Positions 27,138 through 34,444 of a DNA stretch of 64,000 nt are shown here, piece by piece. The DNA lies in NCBI GenBank assembly GCA_016218025.1, contig JACRFD010000077.1, positions 64,797-128,796 on the forward strand. The letters are read 5' to 3'. The stretch's first letter is position 1. The number at the start of each line of letters is the position of its first letter. Position numbers and translations under genes: made by a program. This DNA is from Ignavibacteriales bacterium. Lineage in GTDB: Bacteria > Bacteroidota > Ignavibacteria > UBA10030 > SZUA-254. Below the pieces are notes generated by a model that saw nothing but the letters and a program-made list of their open reading frames with translations, had not been told where the DNA came from and ran no database searches.

Positions 27138-28106
27138 TTACATCACTAAACTGGCAGATCCAATAATCCCAGCAGTGTTTCCCAACTTCGCACGCAAAAC
27201 ATGAATATTATCTTTGTGAGGTTTTAAAACCCTCGAGCGCAAACTCTTTATTACTGCATCATAAACAAATGCAGGCACCGCCGAAACGCCGCCTCCGATC
27301 ACCACAACACTAACATCTATAACATTCATTGTCGAAGCTAAAGCAGCACCAAGCAATGTGCCTGCTTCTTCCAAAATGCTGATTGCAATCGGGTCTCCGA
27401 GTTCTGCAGCTTGTGAAATAATTGATGGTTCAATTTTATTCAAATTGCCACCCACCAATTTATAGAGATGATTATCTGTACGATCTGCCGGAATATTTCG
27501 GAGTATTTCTTTTGTCCGCTGTGATAAATACCGTTGTCCGATATAACTTTCAATGCATCCGTAATTTCCGCAGTTGCATAATCTTCCGTTATAATCGATA
27601 GAGACATGTCCAATCTCACCAGCTCCGCCGTTTGGTCCGCGGAATATTTTTCTGTTCAGAATAATACCACCGCCAACACCTGTTCCCCATATTACAAATA
27701 AGAAATTCTTGAATTCCACCCCGACGCCAAAGCGTGCTTCGGCAACAGCGGCACAGTTTGCATCGTTTTCAATTTCTACGTGGAGTTTGAATTTTTTTCT
27801 TATTTCTCCGCCAACATCAACTCTTGACCAGTCGGTAAAATTCGGAGGATGATGGACAAAACTATCAACTGCCGACACCATACCGGGAGCGCCGATACCG
27901 ATGCCGATACAATTTGAATTCTTATGTTTACCCAATAATTCTTGAATCACAAAAGATATTTGCTGAATTACAGCCGATGGCCCATGATTGGCTTTTGCAT
28001 CGGCGGAAATTTGATCCACAACTATGCCGGTAGTCGATACAATTCCTGCCTTTACAGTTGTGGCACCCAGATCAATACCGATTGCAAATTTCTGATTCAA
28101 TTTCAT
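27138..28106 (-). CDS. ROK family sugar kinase
   Basis: A 322-residue ROK protein. The ATG at 28106 overlaps the preceding stop as ATGA, and a GAGGA lies 10 bases upstream; the in-frame ATG at 28124 would put that sequence inside the coding region, so the later start is preferred. It has FAIGIDLGATTVKAGIV (phosphate-binding loop 1), the ROK signature GGAGEIGHVSIDYNGRLC and the zinc-binding C-x-C-G-x-x-G-C segment. It is most likely a glucokinase-type kinase of the cytoplasm. There is no DNA-binding N-terminal domain, so it is not a NagC-type repressor. Substrate is not certain. It is co-transcribed with rarA and lptD. Confidence 0.9.
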   Translation of the reverse strand: MKLNQKFAIGIDLGATTVKAGIVSTTGIVVDQISADAKANHGPSAVIQQISFVIQELLGKHKNSNCIGIGIGAPGMVSAVDSFVHHPPNFTDWSRVDVGGEIRKKFKLHVEIENDANCAAVAEARFGVGVEFKNFLFVIWGTGVGGGIILNRKIFRGPNGGAGEIGHVSIDYNGRLCNCGNYGCIESYIGQRYLSQRTKEILRNIPADRTDNHLYKLVGGNLNKIEPSIISQAAELGDPIAISILEEAGTLLGAALASTMNVIDVSVVVIGGGVSAVPAFVYDAVIKSLRSRVLKPHKDNIHVLRAKLGNTAGIIGSASLVM

Positions 28107-29440
28107 CTTTGCTTTTTCCTCCATAATTCATTCAATCTTTCTCGTATATTTTTCTCTTCTCCTTCATCCGAAGGGAGATAATATTTTTTGCCCTTTAATT
28201 CATCCGGCAGATATTGCTGTTCTGTAAAATGTTTTTCGAATGAATGACCGTACTTGTAATCTTTTCCGTAGTTAAGTTCTTTCATCAATTGAGTCGGTGC
28301 ATTTCTGAGATGAAGCGGAACTTCTCCCCTGTTTCCGGCACGAACATCGGCAAACGCATTTTCGATGGCATTATAAGATGCATTGCTCTTTTTTGCACTT
28401 GCCAAATAAATTGCAGTTTGCGATAAGATGATACGAGCTTCGGGCATTCCAACATAATCAACGGCAGTAAAACAACTTGTCGCAAGTGTGAGAGCATATG
28501 GATCGGCATTTCCAACATCTTCAGATGCAAGCACAACCATCCGGCGGGCAATAAATTTCGGATCTTCACCGCCCTCAAGCATACGGGCAAGCCAGTAAAC
28601 TGTTGCATCAGGATCGCAGCCGCGCATACTTTTAATGAATGCGGAAATGATATTATAATGTTCCTCTCCGTTTTTGTCATACTTCAGATTTCTACGCTGG
28701 AATGCTTCTTCCAAATGACGCTTCGTTAGGATTCTTTTGCCATTAGCATCTGGTTTCACCAACCTCACCGCAGTTTCCAACCCGTTTAAAACAACTCTCG
28801 CATCGCCACCACCTAAAAGAATCAACAAAGCCCGTTCTTCTTCTCCGATTTCCAATTTCATCTTTTTGAATATTTCGTCATACTCGATTGCTGTATCGAT
28901 TAATTTATTAAGCTCGGCAGTTCCAAGCGGATGCAGAACATAAATAAGACACCGTGATAAAAGCGGAGTGATAACTTCAAACGAGGGATTTTCTGTTGTT
29001 GCCCCTATCAATACGAGTAAGCCGTCTTCTACACTGTGAAGCAATGCATCCTGCTGGGCTTTATTGAACCGATGGATTTCATCGATGAACAAAATAGTTT
29101 TCTTACCAAGTTTTTTATTGTTTACAGATGCACGTTCGATAATTTTTCTAACATCCTGCACACCCGAAGAGACTGCATTCAACTGGTAAAATTCCGATTT
29201 TGTATGTTCGGCAATGATTCTGGCAAGAGTTGTTTTACCGCAACCCGGTGGTCCCCAAAAAATCATGGAAGGTGTTTCATCTTTTTCGATCAAGACTCTC
29301 AACGGCTTATCTTCACCGACGAGATGCTGCTGACCCACGAATCGTTCCAAAACAGCCGGCCTCAATCTTTCTGCAAGAGGAGCAAAACTGCGATGCGGAT
29401 CAGGTCGCTTATGCGATTGTGAGTGCTCGAATAATTCCAT
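28103..29440 (-). CDS. rarA: replication-associated recombination protein A
   Basis: A 445-residue AAA+ ATPase of the RarA/MgsA/WRNIP1 family, acting at stalled replication forks. It has LAERLRPAVLERFVGQQHLVGE at the N terminus, Walker A WGPPGCGKTTLAR, Walker B TILFIDEIHRFNKAQQDALL, sensor 1 IGATTENPSFEV and the tetramerisation C-terminal part with RGCDPDATVYWLARML and RMVVLASEDVGNADP. The length is normal. Its end overlaps the ROK kinase start by 4 bp, so the two are translationally coupled. Confidence 0.96.
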   Translation of the reverse strand: MELFEHSQSHKRPDPHRSFAPLAERLRPAVLERFVGQQHLVGEDKPLRVLIEKDETPSMIFWGPPGCGKTTLARIIAEHTKSEFYQLNAVSSGVQDVRKIIERASVNNKKLGKKTILFIDEIHRFNKAQQDALLHSVEDGLLVLIGATTENPSFEVITPLLSRCLIYVLHPLGTAELNKLIDTAIEYDEIFKKMKLEIGEEERALLILLGGGDARVVLNGLETAVRLVKPDANGKRILTKRHLEEAFQRRNLKYDKNGEEHYNIISAFIKSMRGCDPDATVYWLARMLEGGEDPKFIARRMVVLASEDVGNADPYALTLATSCFTAVDYVGMPEARIILSQTAIYLASAKKSNASYNAIENAFADVRAGNRGEVPLHLRNAPTQLMKELNYGKDYKYGHSFEKHFTEQQYLPDELKGKKYYLPSDEGEEKNIRERLNELWRKKQR

Positions 29441-29504
29441 CGCAGCAGGTTATATTATTTCGAAAAAATAGTGAATAAGCAATGCAAGATTTTTATTACC
29501 GGAG

Positions 29505-29846
29505 TCAAGGCTGAGCTTTTTTGATTTTGTAAACCGTTTCGCCGTCTTTAATCATTCCGAATTTCTCGCGGGCAACTTTCTCAATAGCTTTAGGATCGTC
29601 TTCCAAAGCTTTTAACTCTTTCAATAATTTTTGCTGTTCAAATTGAATTTGCTTCAACTTCGCCTGTACAGCTTTTTTATCAGATTCAAGACTCAAACGT
29701 TGGATAATTCCTTTATTGCTGAACAGCATAAATGATAATACGGGCAAACCAATCAGCAAGCTGAACAGAACTGTTTTCTTCCTCAGTATTTTATAAAGCC
29801 AAGGCTTAAACTTAGATTTTTCTTTACGATAATATTGCTCTTCCAT
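29505..29846 (-). CDS. FtsB/DivIC-like septum formation initiator
   Basis: A 113-residue single-pass membrane protein: basic N-terminal cytoplasmic tail (about 1-26), one TM helix (VLFSLLIGLPVLSFMLF, about 28-46), then a coiled coil (about 55-85, KKAVQAKLKQIQFEQQKLLKELKAL) and a short C-terminal domain with KVAREKFGMIKDGETVY, the hallmark of the FtsB/DivIC family. It would join FtsL and FtsQ/DivIB in the divisome and help activate septal peptidoglycan synthesis. It lies between rarA and ddl on the same strand. Confidence 0.88.
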   Translation of the reverse strand: MEEQYYRKEKSKFKPWLYKILRKKTVLFSLLIGLPVLSFMLFSNKGIIQRLSLESDKKAVQAKLKQIQFEQQKLLKELKALEDDPKAIEKVAREKFGMIKDGETVYKIKKAQP

Positions 29847-29944
29847 GTTAAAAATGTAAGATTTTATTGGATGGAAATCAAATCCATTGAGGAAAATAAT
29901 AATTGAATTTTAACCGGTTAAAAAAAGAAATCGATGCAGAACGA

Positions 29945-31108
29945 TTATTTACGATGCCACTCTTTCATGGGGGTAAAATGTACATCTTTCTTTACATTCC
30001 TTTTTGCACGATCCAAACCTAATTGAATCAACTTATCCAATAATTTTGAATATGAAAGACCGGAGGCTTCCCATAATTTCGGATACATACTGATCGATGT
30101 GAAACCCGGGATGGTGTTGATCTCGTTAAAATATATTTTGTAATTATTTTTTGTGACTAAAAAATCTGCGCGTGCCATCCCAGCACAATCAATCGATCTA
30201 AAACCGAGCAAAGCATATTCTTTAATTTTATTTGCGATTTCTTTAGGTAATTTAGCAGGTATTATTGATTGAGATTTGCCATCCACATATTTCGCGTCAT
30301 AGTCATAGAATTCATTCGAAGAAATTATCTCGCCCGGGACAGAAGCTGTTGGTTCATCGTTGCCAAGAACACTTATTTCAATCTCCATTGCATTCTCTAT
30401 ACTTTTTTCAATAAGAATTTTGCGATCATGTTTGAGGGCAAGTTTGATTGCATCAACAAGAGATTTTCTGTTTTTTGATTTTGAGATCCCTACGCTTGAA
30501 CCTGAATTAGCGGGTTTCACAAAACATGGATATTTTATTTTTTTCTCTATCAAATTGATTATTGTTTTAGGATTCTTTTTATATTCAGATTCGAGAAACC
30601 AAATATACGGGGCAACCGGTATACCTGCATTTTCGCAAAGCTGTTTTGTAATGACTTTATCCATTCCAACGGCAGACCCGAGAACTCCTGCCCCGACATA
30701 AGGAATACCCGACAGTTCCAGTAGTCCCTGGATAGTGCCGTCTTCACCAAACATTCCATGCAGCACCGGAAAAACTACATCCACATCAAATCGCGTTAAT
30801 GGACGTTTCGGACCATCGACACAAAGCCCGGCATTAGTATGAGAGGTAGGAGAAATATAACAAGAATCATCGCTGTTGAAATATCCTTTATTCTTTATTC
30901 GTTCAAGAACATTATCACCGGAATACCAAACATTATCTTTTGTTATTCCGATCTGTATTATTTCATATTTATTTTTATCGAGTGCATTGATGATTGAAGT
31001 TGCCGATACTAATGATACTTCATGTTCAGCGGAACGCCCTCCAAAAATTACCCCGACTCTGATTTTTGTCCGCCTCAGGCGGATTTGATTTTTGACTTTT
31101 GATTTCAT
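29945..31108 (-). CDS. ddl: D-alanine--D-alanine ligase
   Basis: A 387-residue ATP-grasp ligase making D-Ala-D-Ala for peptidoglycan. It has [19 protein letters not shown] at the start of the fold, [32 protein letters not shown], and the metal-binding [12 protein letters not shown] near the end. The first ~15 residues, ahead of [10 protein letters not shown], are encoded by a perfect palindrome (TCCGCCT-c-AGGCGGA, 31069-31083) and a T/A-rich simple repeat, and look like an extension gained from intergenic repeat DNA. No closer ATG, GTG or TTG exists in frame. The enzyme itself looks intact. Confidence 0.94.
   Translation of the reverse strand: MKSKVKNQIRLRRTKIRVGVIFGGRSAEHEVSLVSATSIINALDKNKYEIIQIGITKDNVWYSGDNVLERIKNKGYFNSDDSCYISPTSHTNAGLCVDGPKRPLTRFDVDVVFPVLHGMFGEDGTIQGLLELSGIPYVGAGVLGSAVGMDKVITKQLCENAGIPVAPYIWFLESEYKKNPKTIINLIEKKIKYPCFVKPANSGSSVGISKSKNRKSLVDAIKLALKHDRKILIEKSIENAMEIEISVLGNDEPTASVPGEIISSNEFYDYDAKYVDGKSQSIIPAKLPKEIANKIKEYALLGFRSIDCAGMARADFLVTKNNYKIYFNEINTIPGFTSISMYPKLWEASGLSYSKLLDKLIQLGLDRAKRNVKKDVHFTPMKEWHRK
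31069..31083. repeat. CCGCCTcAGGCGG palindrome in the ddl start
   Basis: A perfect 15-base palindrome (7-bp arms around one base) that codes for part of the N-terminal tail of the ligase. Next to it is a TTTGATTTTTGACTTTTGAT tract like the one at 46937-46965. Confidence 0.6.
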
Positions 31109-31164
31109 ATCTATAATTTTAATTTCTATTTAAATTCACAACTCTACGCTCAGCGCTCTTTGCT

Positions 31165-31935
31165 CTAAGCTGTTAGCATCTTTTTCACAAGTTCTCGGAT
31201 TTCTTCATCAGATGGTGAAGTTACGGATTTTTCTTCACTTGAACAACTTGTCTCACATACGATTTTTTTAGAGAAGTCCTTGCCGTACGATTGATTACTG
31301 ATTGCCTTGAGTTTTTCAACATCCTCCTGAGTAAGCGGTTTTTCTCCGCCCAACATTCGAGCAATAAAAGTTATATGAGCGGCATGTTCGACCTTCTCCA
31401 TTTTGAAATATGCATCCCACAAATCCTTGCCGTAAGTTACAACGCCGTGATTTGCAAGAAGTATGGCATCAGCCACCTTTACAAAAGGCGCCAAAGAGCT
31501 TGCGACTTCTTCTGTTGAAGGTGTGGCATATTCTGCAAGAGGTATTGCGCCAAGACCGACTATCACTTCCGGGAATAGGCATTCGTTCAACGGTTGACGG
31601 ACAGTTGCAAATCCGGTTGCATAAGGCGGATGGGCATGAACAACTGCGTTCACATCGGGTCTTTGGGAATAGATGTAAAGATGCATCCCGATTTCGGTTG
31701 AAGGTTTATGAGTTATGGGTTGTGAGTGGTGAGTGGTGAGTTTGGATGACAGACCAACTTCAATCAAATCCTCAGCAGTTACCACACCTTTATTGACGCC
31801 GGATCTGGTGCAGAGAATGTTGCCATTATCAAGTCGAACACTAACATTGCCGTCGGTTGCCGTGACAAAACGGTTTGCATACAGACGGTGGCAGATATCA
31901 ATTAATATTTCAATATTTTGATTTTTATTTTCCAT
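31165..31935 (-). CDS. class II aldolase/adducin family protein
   Basis: A 256-residue zinc aldolase of the L-fuculose/L-ribulose-phosphate type: ICHRLYANRFVTATDGNVSVRL at the start, ILCTRSGVNKG, VHAHPPYATGFATV (two zinc His), the catalytic Glu region (FPEVIVGLG) and LANHGVVTYG with the third His. It would cleave or epimerise a sugar phosphate in the cytoplasm. Between the DLIEVGL and PSTEIGMHL segments there is an odd insertion (residues about 68-80) read from a GTGAG/GTTATG simple repeat (31704-31744) that elsewhere in the window is intergenic. The insertion lies in a surface loop, so activity may be kept. It may be a 5-methylthioribulose-type or fucose-type enzyme; I cannot choose. Confidence 0.85.
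   Translation of the reverse strand: MENKNQNIEILIDICHRLYANRFVTATDGNVSVRLDNGNILCTRSGVNKGVVTAEDLIEVGLSSKLTTHHSQPITHKPSTEIGMHLYIYSQRPDVNAVVHAHPPYATGFATVRQPLNECLFPEVIVGLGAIPLAEYATPSTEEVASSLAPFVKVADAILLANHGVVTYGKDLWDAYFKMEKVEHAAHITFIARMLGGEKPLTQEDVEKLKAISNQSYGKDFSKKIVCETSCSSEEKSVTSPSDEEIRELVKKMLTA
31704..31744. repeat. ACTCACAACTC-type simple repeat inside a coding sequence
   Basis: On the minus strand: CTCACCACTCACCACTCACA, continuing CCCATAACTCATAAACC. It is the same kind of tract as those at 13681, 15001 and 15491, but here it is in frame within the aldolase gene. Confidence 0.6.
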
Positions 31936-31955
31936 AAGGATGAAATATAATATTA

Positions 31956-32417
31956 TTATTCATCAATATCGAAAACATATTTGGGATCATACGGTATATC
32001 ATATTTCTTAAGAAATGAGATATATTCTTCTTTAAATGGACGTTTTTTGTGGTGTTCCTGTTGATTTTTAATATAATGAATTACTTTATCTAATTGAGAA
32101 TGTGAGTATGAAAAAGCTCCATACCCTTCTTGCCAAAAGAATTTTGTTTTTAGGAATTTTTTCTCATTGATCCATTTTGATGAGTTCGCTTTCAAATCAC
32201 GGACTAATTCAGAAAGCGAATCATCTGGCCTCATACCAATCAAGATATGGATATGATCGGGCATGCTGTTAATTGCGAGAAGTTTATGTCCTTGATTTTG
32301 AATTATTCCGGTTATGTATTTGTGCAATTCTTCGCGCCACTCATTTTGAATAAGCGATACTCTCTGTTTAACAGAAAATACAATATGAATATAAATTTGT
32401 GTGAATGTATTTGCCAT
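31956..32417 (-). CDS. REP-associated tyrosine transposase (RAYT, IS200/IS605-like)
   Basis: A 153-residue Y1-type HUH transposase (Transposase_17 fold). The ATG at 32417 is chosen because the family begins with MANTFTQIYIHIVFSVK; the upstream in-frame ATG at 32435 would lie inside a REP hairpin. The metal-binding His-x-His is in MPDHIHILIG and the catalytic Tyr lies in the helix VIHYIKNQQEHH; ACGAFSYSHS-like text (here GYGAFSYSHS) is typical. RAYTs nick single-stranded REP hairpins and are usually domesticated single copies flanked by REPs, as here: palindromes lie directly upstream and beyond. No TnpB is present. Confidence 0.93.
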   Translation of the reverse strand: MANTFTQIYIHIVFSVKQRVSLIQNEWREELHKYITGIIQNQGHKLLAINSMPDHIHILIGMRPDDSLSELVRDLKANSSKWINEKKFLKTKFFWQEGYGAFSYSHSQLDKVIHYIKNQQEHHKKRPFKEEYISFLKKYDIPYDPKYVFDIDE

Positions 32418-32440
32418 TTTTATTTCACTCCTCACGGAGC
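32415..32440 (-). promoter_or_regulatory. RAYT start region: ribosome-binding site inside a REP hairpin
   Basis: On the minus strand, CTCC-gtga-GGAG forms a small hairpin (32428-32439); its 3' arm GGAG is also the only good Shine-Dalgarno sequence, 10 bases ahead of the ATG at 32417. The same palindrome (CTCCTCACGGAG on the plus strand) begins the REP unit copies. Folding or transposase binding would therefore hide the ribosome-binding site, which suggests self-limitation. Confidence 0.6.
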
Positions 32441-32495
32441 TTTCCTCCTTTCCTTATTATTTCTATAATCATTCATCCCCTACGGGGATAATTTC
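32427..32495. repeat. REP-like unit, truncated copy
   Basis: Starts with the ACTCCTCACGGAGC hairpin and contains ATCCCC-tac-GGGGAT (32475-32489). It matches the first half of the two full copies at 32534 and 37408, but the second half is missing. Confidence 0.75.
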
Positions 32496-32533
32496 TTATC
32501 CTTCAAAAATTCATAGCCAACCAAATTAAAGCA

Positions 32534-32669
32534 ATTTCGCTCCGAACGGAGCTTTGTCCATTTTCTTTTTCAATCTATAAACATTTATCCCCTACGGGGA
32601 TAATTCAAACTTCATAAGAATGACCATCTTTTTAGTCCCGTAGGGACGATATGTATATAGTTCATTAAC
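32534..32669. repeat. REP-like unit, left full copy (direct repeat of 37408-37544)
   Basis: A 136-bp unit: ATTTCGCTCCG-aa-CGGAGC hairpin (32539-32552), a TTTTTCAATCTATAAACATT spacer, ATCCCC-tac-GGGGAT (32587-32601), GTCCC-gta-GGGAC (32635-32647) and the end TATAGTTCATTAAC. The right copy is in the same orientation 4,874 bp away. The two copies bracket the NACHT island. Confidence 0.85.
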
Positions 32670-32684
32670 AAATATTATGATATA

Positions 32685-32697
32685 GCTCCGTAGGAGC
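32685..32697. repeat. extra REP-like hairpin
   Basis: GCTCC-gta-GGAGC, followed by GACATATTTT. It is a further single palindrome of the same family just past the left full copy and before the PD-(D/E)XK gene end. Confidence 0.65.
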
Positions 32698-32723
32698 GAC
32701 ATATTTTATAACAATCATTCTAT

Positions 32724-33785
32724 TTATCCAAAATTCAGTTCATGACATCGAAGATATGGAATGTTGCTGCCTTTAAAATCTTTTTCGATTACATATATAT
32801 ACCATAGTTTTCCCACCTGGCGGAAAAATACTCGATGATATTGAGTTGTAAGCACTTCATTTTTTCTGAGAAGGAGAAAACGATAATATAGTTCGGATAT
32901 TAACGCACTCGGAAGTTTACCCTTGTGTGGATAGATGTTTGTTATGAAATAATTGTAAATATATTCATAATTCTTGTCTTCATATATATCAAGATAGACA
33001 TGTTTCTCATGGAATGCCCATCGAACCAAGTACTCGTAAAAATCAAATCGAAACGCAGAGAAGCTTGAACGACCTGAATGTTTGGTAAGATATCCAAGAA
33101 GATCATTCCAAAATTGGTCCCTGTCCCGCCAAACTAAAAATGCCCCTTTCTTTTTTGGTGGTGGTGCTGGTACAAGTGATTTGATGTATTCAGTCGGATT
33201 CATATGAACCGGCGCCGGTTGAATGATTAACCGCTCGCTCCGTTTTTTGATGTCGGTTAAAAAAGAAAGCAGATACAGAAAATGTTCTGTGGATTGCTTT
33301 GCACTTTCAAGTAATTCATTTTTAAATAACTCAGTCAACTTTGATTCAAATTGTTTCCATGTGGCAAACAGTAGATTCGAGTGATCTCGCTTGAGTAGAT
33401 CATAGCCGAGTTTCTCGGATGCTAATTCGTTTCTTGATAAAAGTATGACATAACCTTGCTTGTATTCCATTTCCTTCAGATATGTCAAATACCTTTTTAA
33501 TTGTCCTACGGTAGCTTCACTCCCGATTTTGAGTTCAATAATAACACATAGTTCTTTTGCAAAATCAATCTTTTGGTCAAAACGCGCCGATGGACCATAT
33601 GATGGATCGATTTGATCCCATTGACAGATTGTTGGATCAGCTTTTATAGAACTTATTGATAATCCAAAACATTTCTGGAAAATTAGTTTGACATCATTAG
33701 ATGTAAGTCTATTCAACCAATAATTTAGCTTTTCATTAAAATATGATTCTGAATTAACTTCTATGACTTCATCTTTTGCATTCAT
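32724..33785 (-). CDS. PD-(D/E)XK nuclease-like protein, third gene of the NACHT island
   Basis: A 353-residue protein whose N-terminal half has the PD-(D/E)XK layout: D74 in QKIDF, E84-x-K86 in VIIELKIGS, then Q95 in VGQLKRYLTYL, the D...ExK...Q pattern of metal-dependent DNA nucleases. The second half (about 190-353) begins with a Pro/Lys-rich hinge (PAPPPKKKGAF) and then aromatic-rich helices I do not recognise; it may sense DNA or bind the partner proteins. It starts 15 bp after the GIY-YIG gene stop, so they are co-transcribed. No methyltransferase gene is nearby, which argues against a simple restriction-modification system. Likely the effector or helper of an antiviral module. Confidence 0.75.
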   Translation of the reverse strand: MNAKDEVIEVNSESYFNEKLNYWLNRLTSNDVKLIFQKCFGLSISSIKADPTICQWDQIDPSYGPSARFDQKIDFAKELCVIIELKIGSEATVGQLKRYLTYLKEMEYKQGYVILLSRNELASEKLGYDLLKRDHSNLLFATWKQFESKLTELFKNELLESAKQSTEHFLYLLSFLTDIKKRSERLIIQPAPVHMNPTEYIKSLVPAPPPKKKGAFLVWRDRDQFWNDLLGYLTKHSGRSSFSAFRFDFYEYLVRWAFHEKHVYLDIYEDKNYEYIYNYFITNIYPHKGKLPSALISELYYRFLLLRKNEVLTTQYHRVFFRQVGKLWYIYVIEKDFKGSNIPYLRCHELNFG

Positions 33786-33800
33786 ATCTTAATTTTATAA

Positions 33801-34412
33801 CTAAATGGAATATGGTGATGTATTTTTGACTTTCTGAACAAACGCGTTATATATCTCTACAGAAATTGGCAATAATTTTTCAGGAGGCAATGGTCGCTTT
33901 CGCTTACCCCTGACATTACCTCGCGGGTTACCAAATAATTGGATTAAATCTTTCTCCAAGACCTCGATATTTATATCATCTGGGATATCAGAACAGTACA
34001 CAATGTGCGTAACACCATTCCGAAGTGCTTGATTATTCACAGTTCGTGTATAATCTATTCCAGTATATAATTTGATGGACTCATCAATATATTGGTTAGT
34101 AGCAAACGCAGTCATCCAAAATATATGATATCCTTGATTAAAATGGTCTTCCAATCTCCCGCGTAAACCTGCCTTATCTTTCTTTGTGATTCCCACATAG
34201 ATATATTCATTTTCTTCATTGTGCTTTGCAGAATACCAAAGATATACCGCACGATTACAATCTATTGAACTCAAGAGTGTTTCATAGACGCTTGTAAATT
34301 CTGTAAACATTTCTGCTCCACGTTTTGGTAATGGCGGAGCTTTTATTGGATTGCCATGCATCTTTTTAATTGAAGTGTAAATCGGTTCTATAGAGATCGA
34401 GTCATATTTCAT
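33801..34412 (-). CDS. GIY-YIG nuclease-like protein, second gene of the NACHT island
   Basis: A 203-residue protein with a GIY-YIG-type fold in the middle: V56-Y-L-W takes the place of GIY, Y72-V-G74 of YIG (in EYIYVGITKKD), then the conserved R84/R86 of LRGRLEDHF. A later acidic residue (E153 in LEKDLIQLF) and N162/N166 in GNPRGNVRGKRKR match the catalytic Glu and Asn of GIY-YIG endonucleases. The N-terminal 50 residues are not conserved with anything I know. The C terminus is basic. It starts 32 bp after the NACHT gene stop. It could be an active nicking or cutting enzyme, or a DNA-binding relative. AT-rich like its neighbours. Confidence 0.75.
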   Translation of the reverse strand: MKYDSISIEPIYTSIKKMHGNPIKAPPLPKRGAEMFTEFTSVYETLLSSIDCNRAVYLWYSAKHNEENEYIYVGITKKDKAGLRGRLEDHFNQGYHIFWMTAFATNQYIDESIKLYTGIDYTRTVNNQALRNGVTHIVYCSDIPDDINIEVLEKDLIQLFGNPRGNVRGKRKRPLPPEKLLPISVEIYNAFVQKVKNTSPYSI

Positions 34413-34444
34413 ATTATCCCATTAATAGTGTGTGAAAATATTTT

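Noticed and set aside
28285..28680. 131-codon frame on the minus strand inside rarA
   Set aside because: Different frame of the same strand within a conserved ATPase gene; no homology text.
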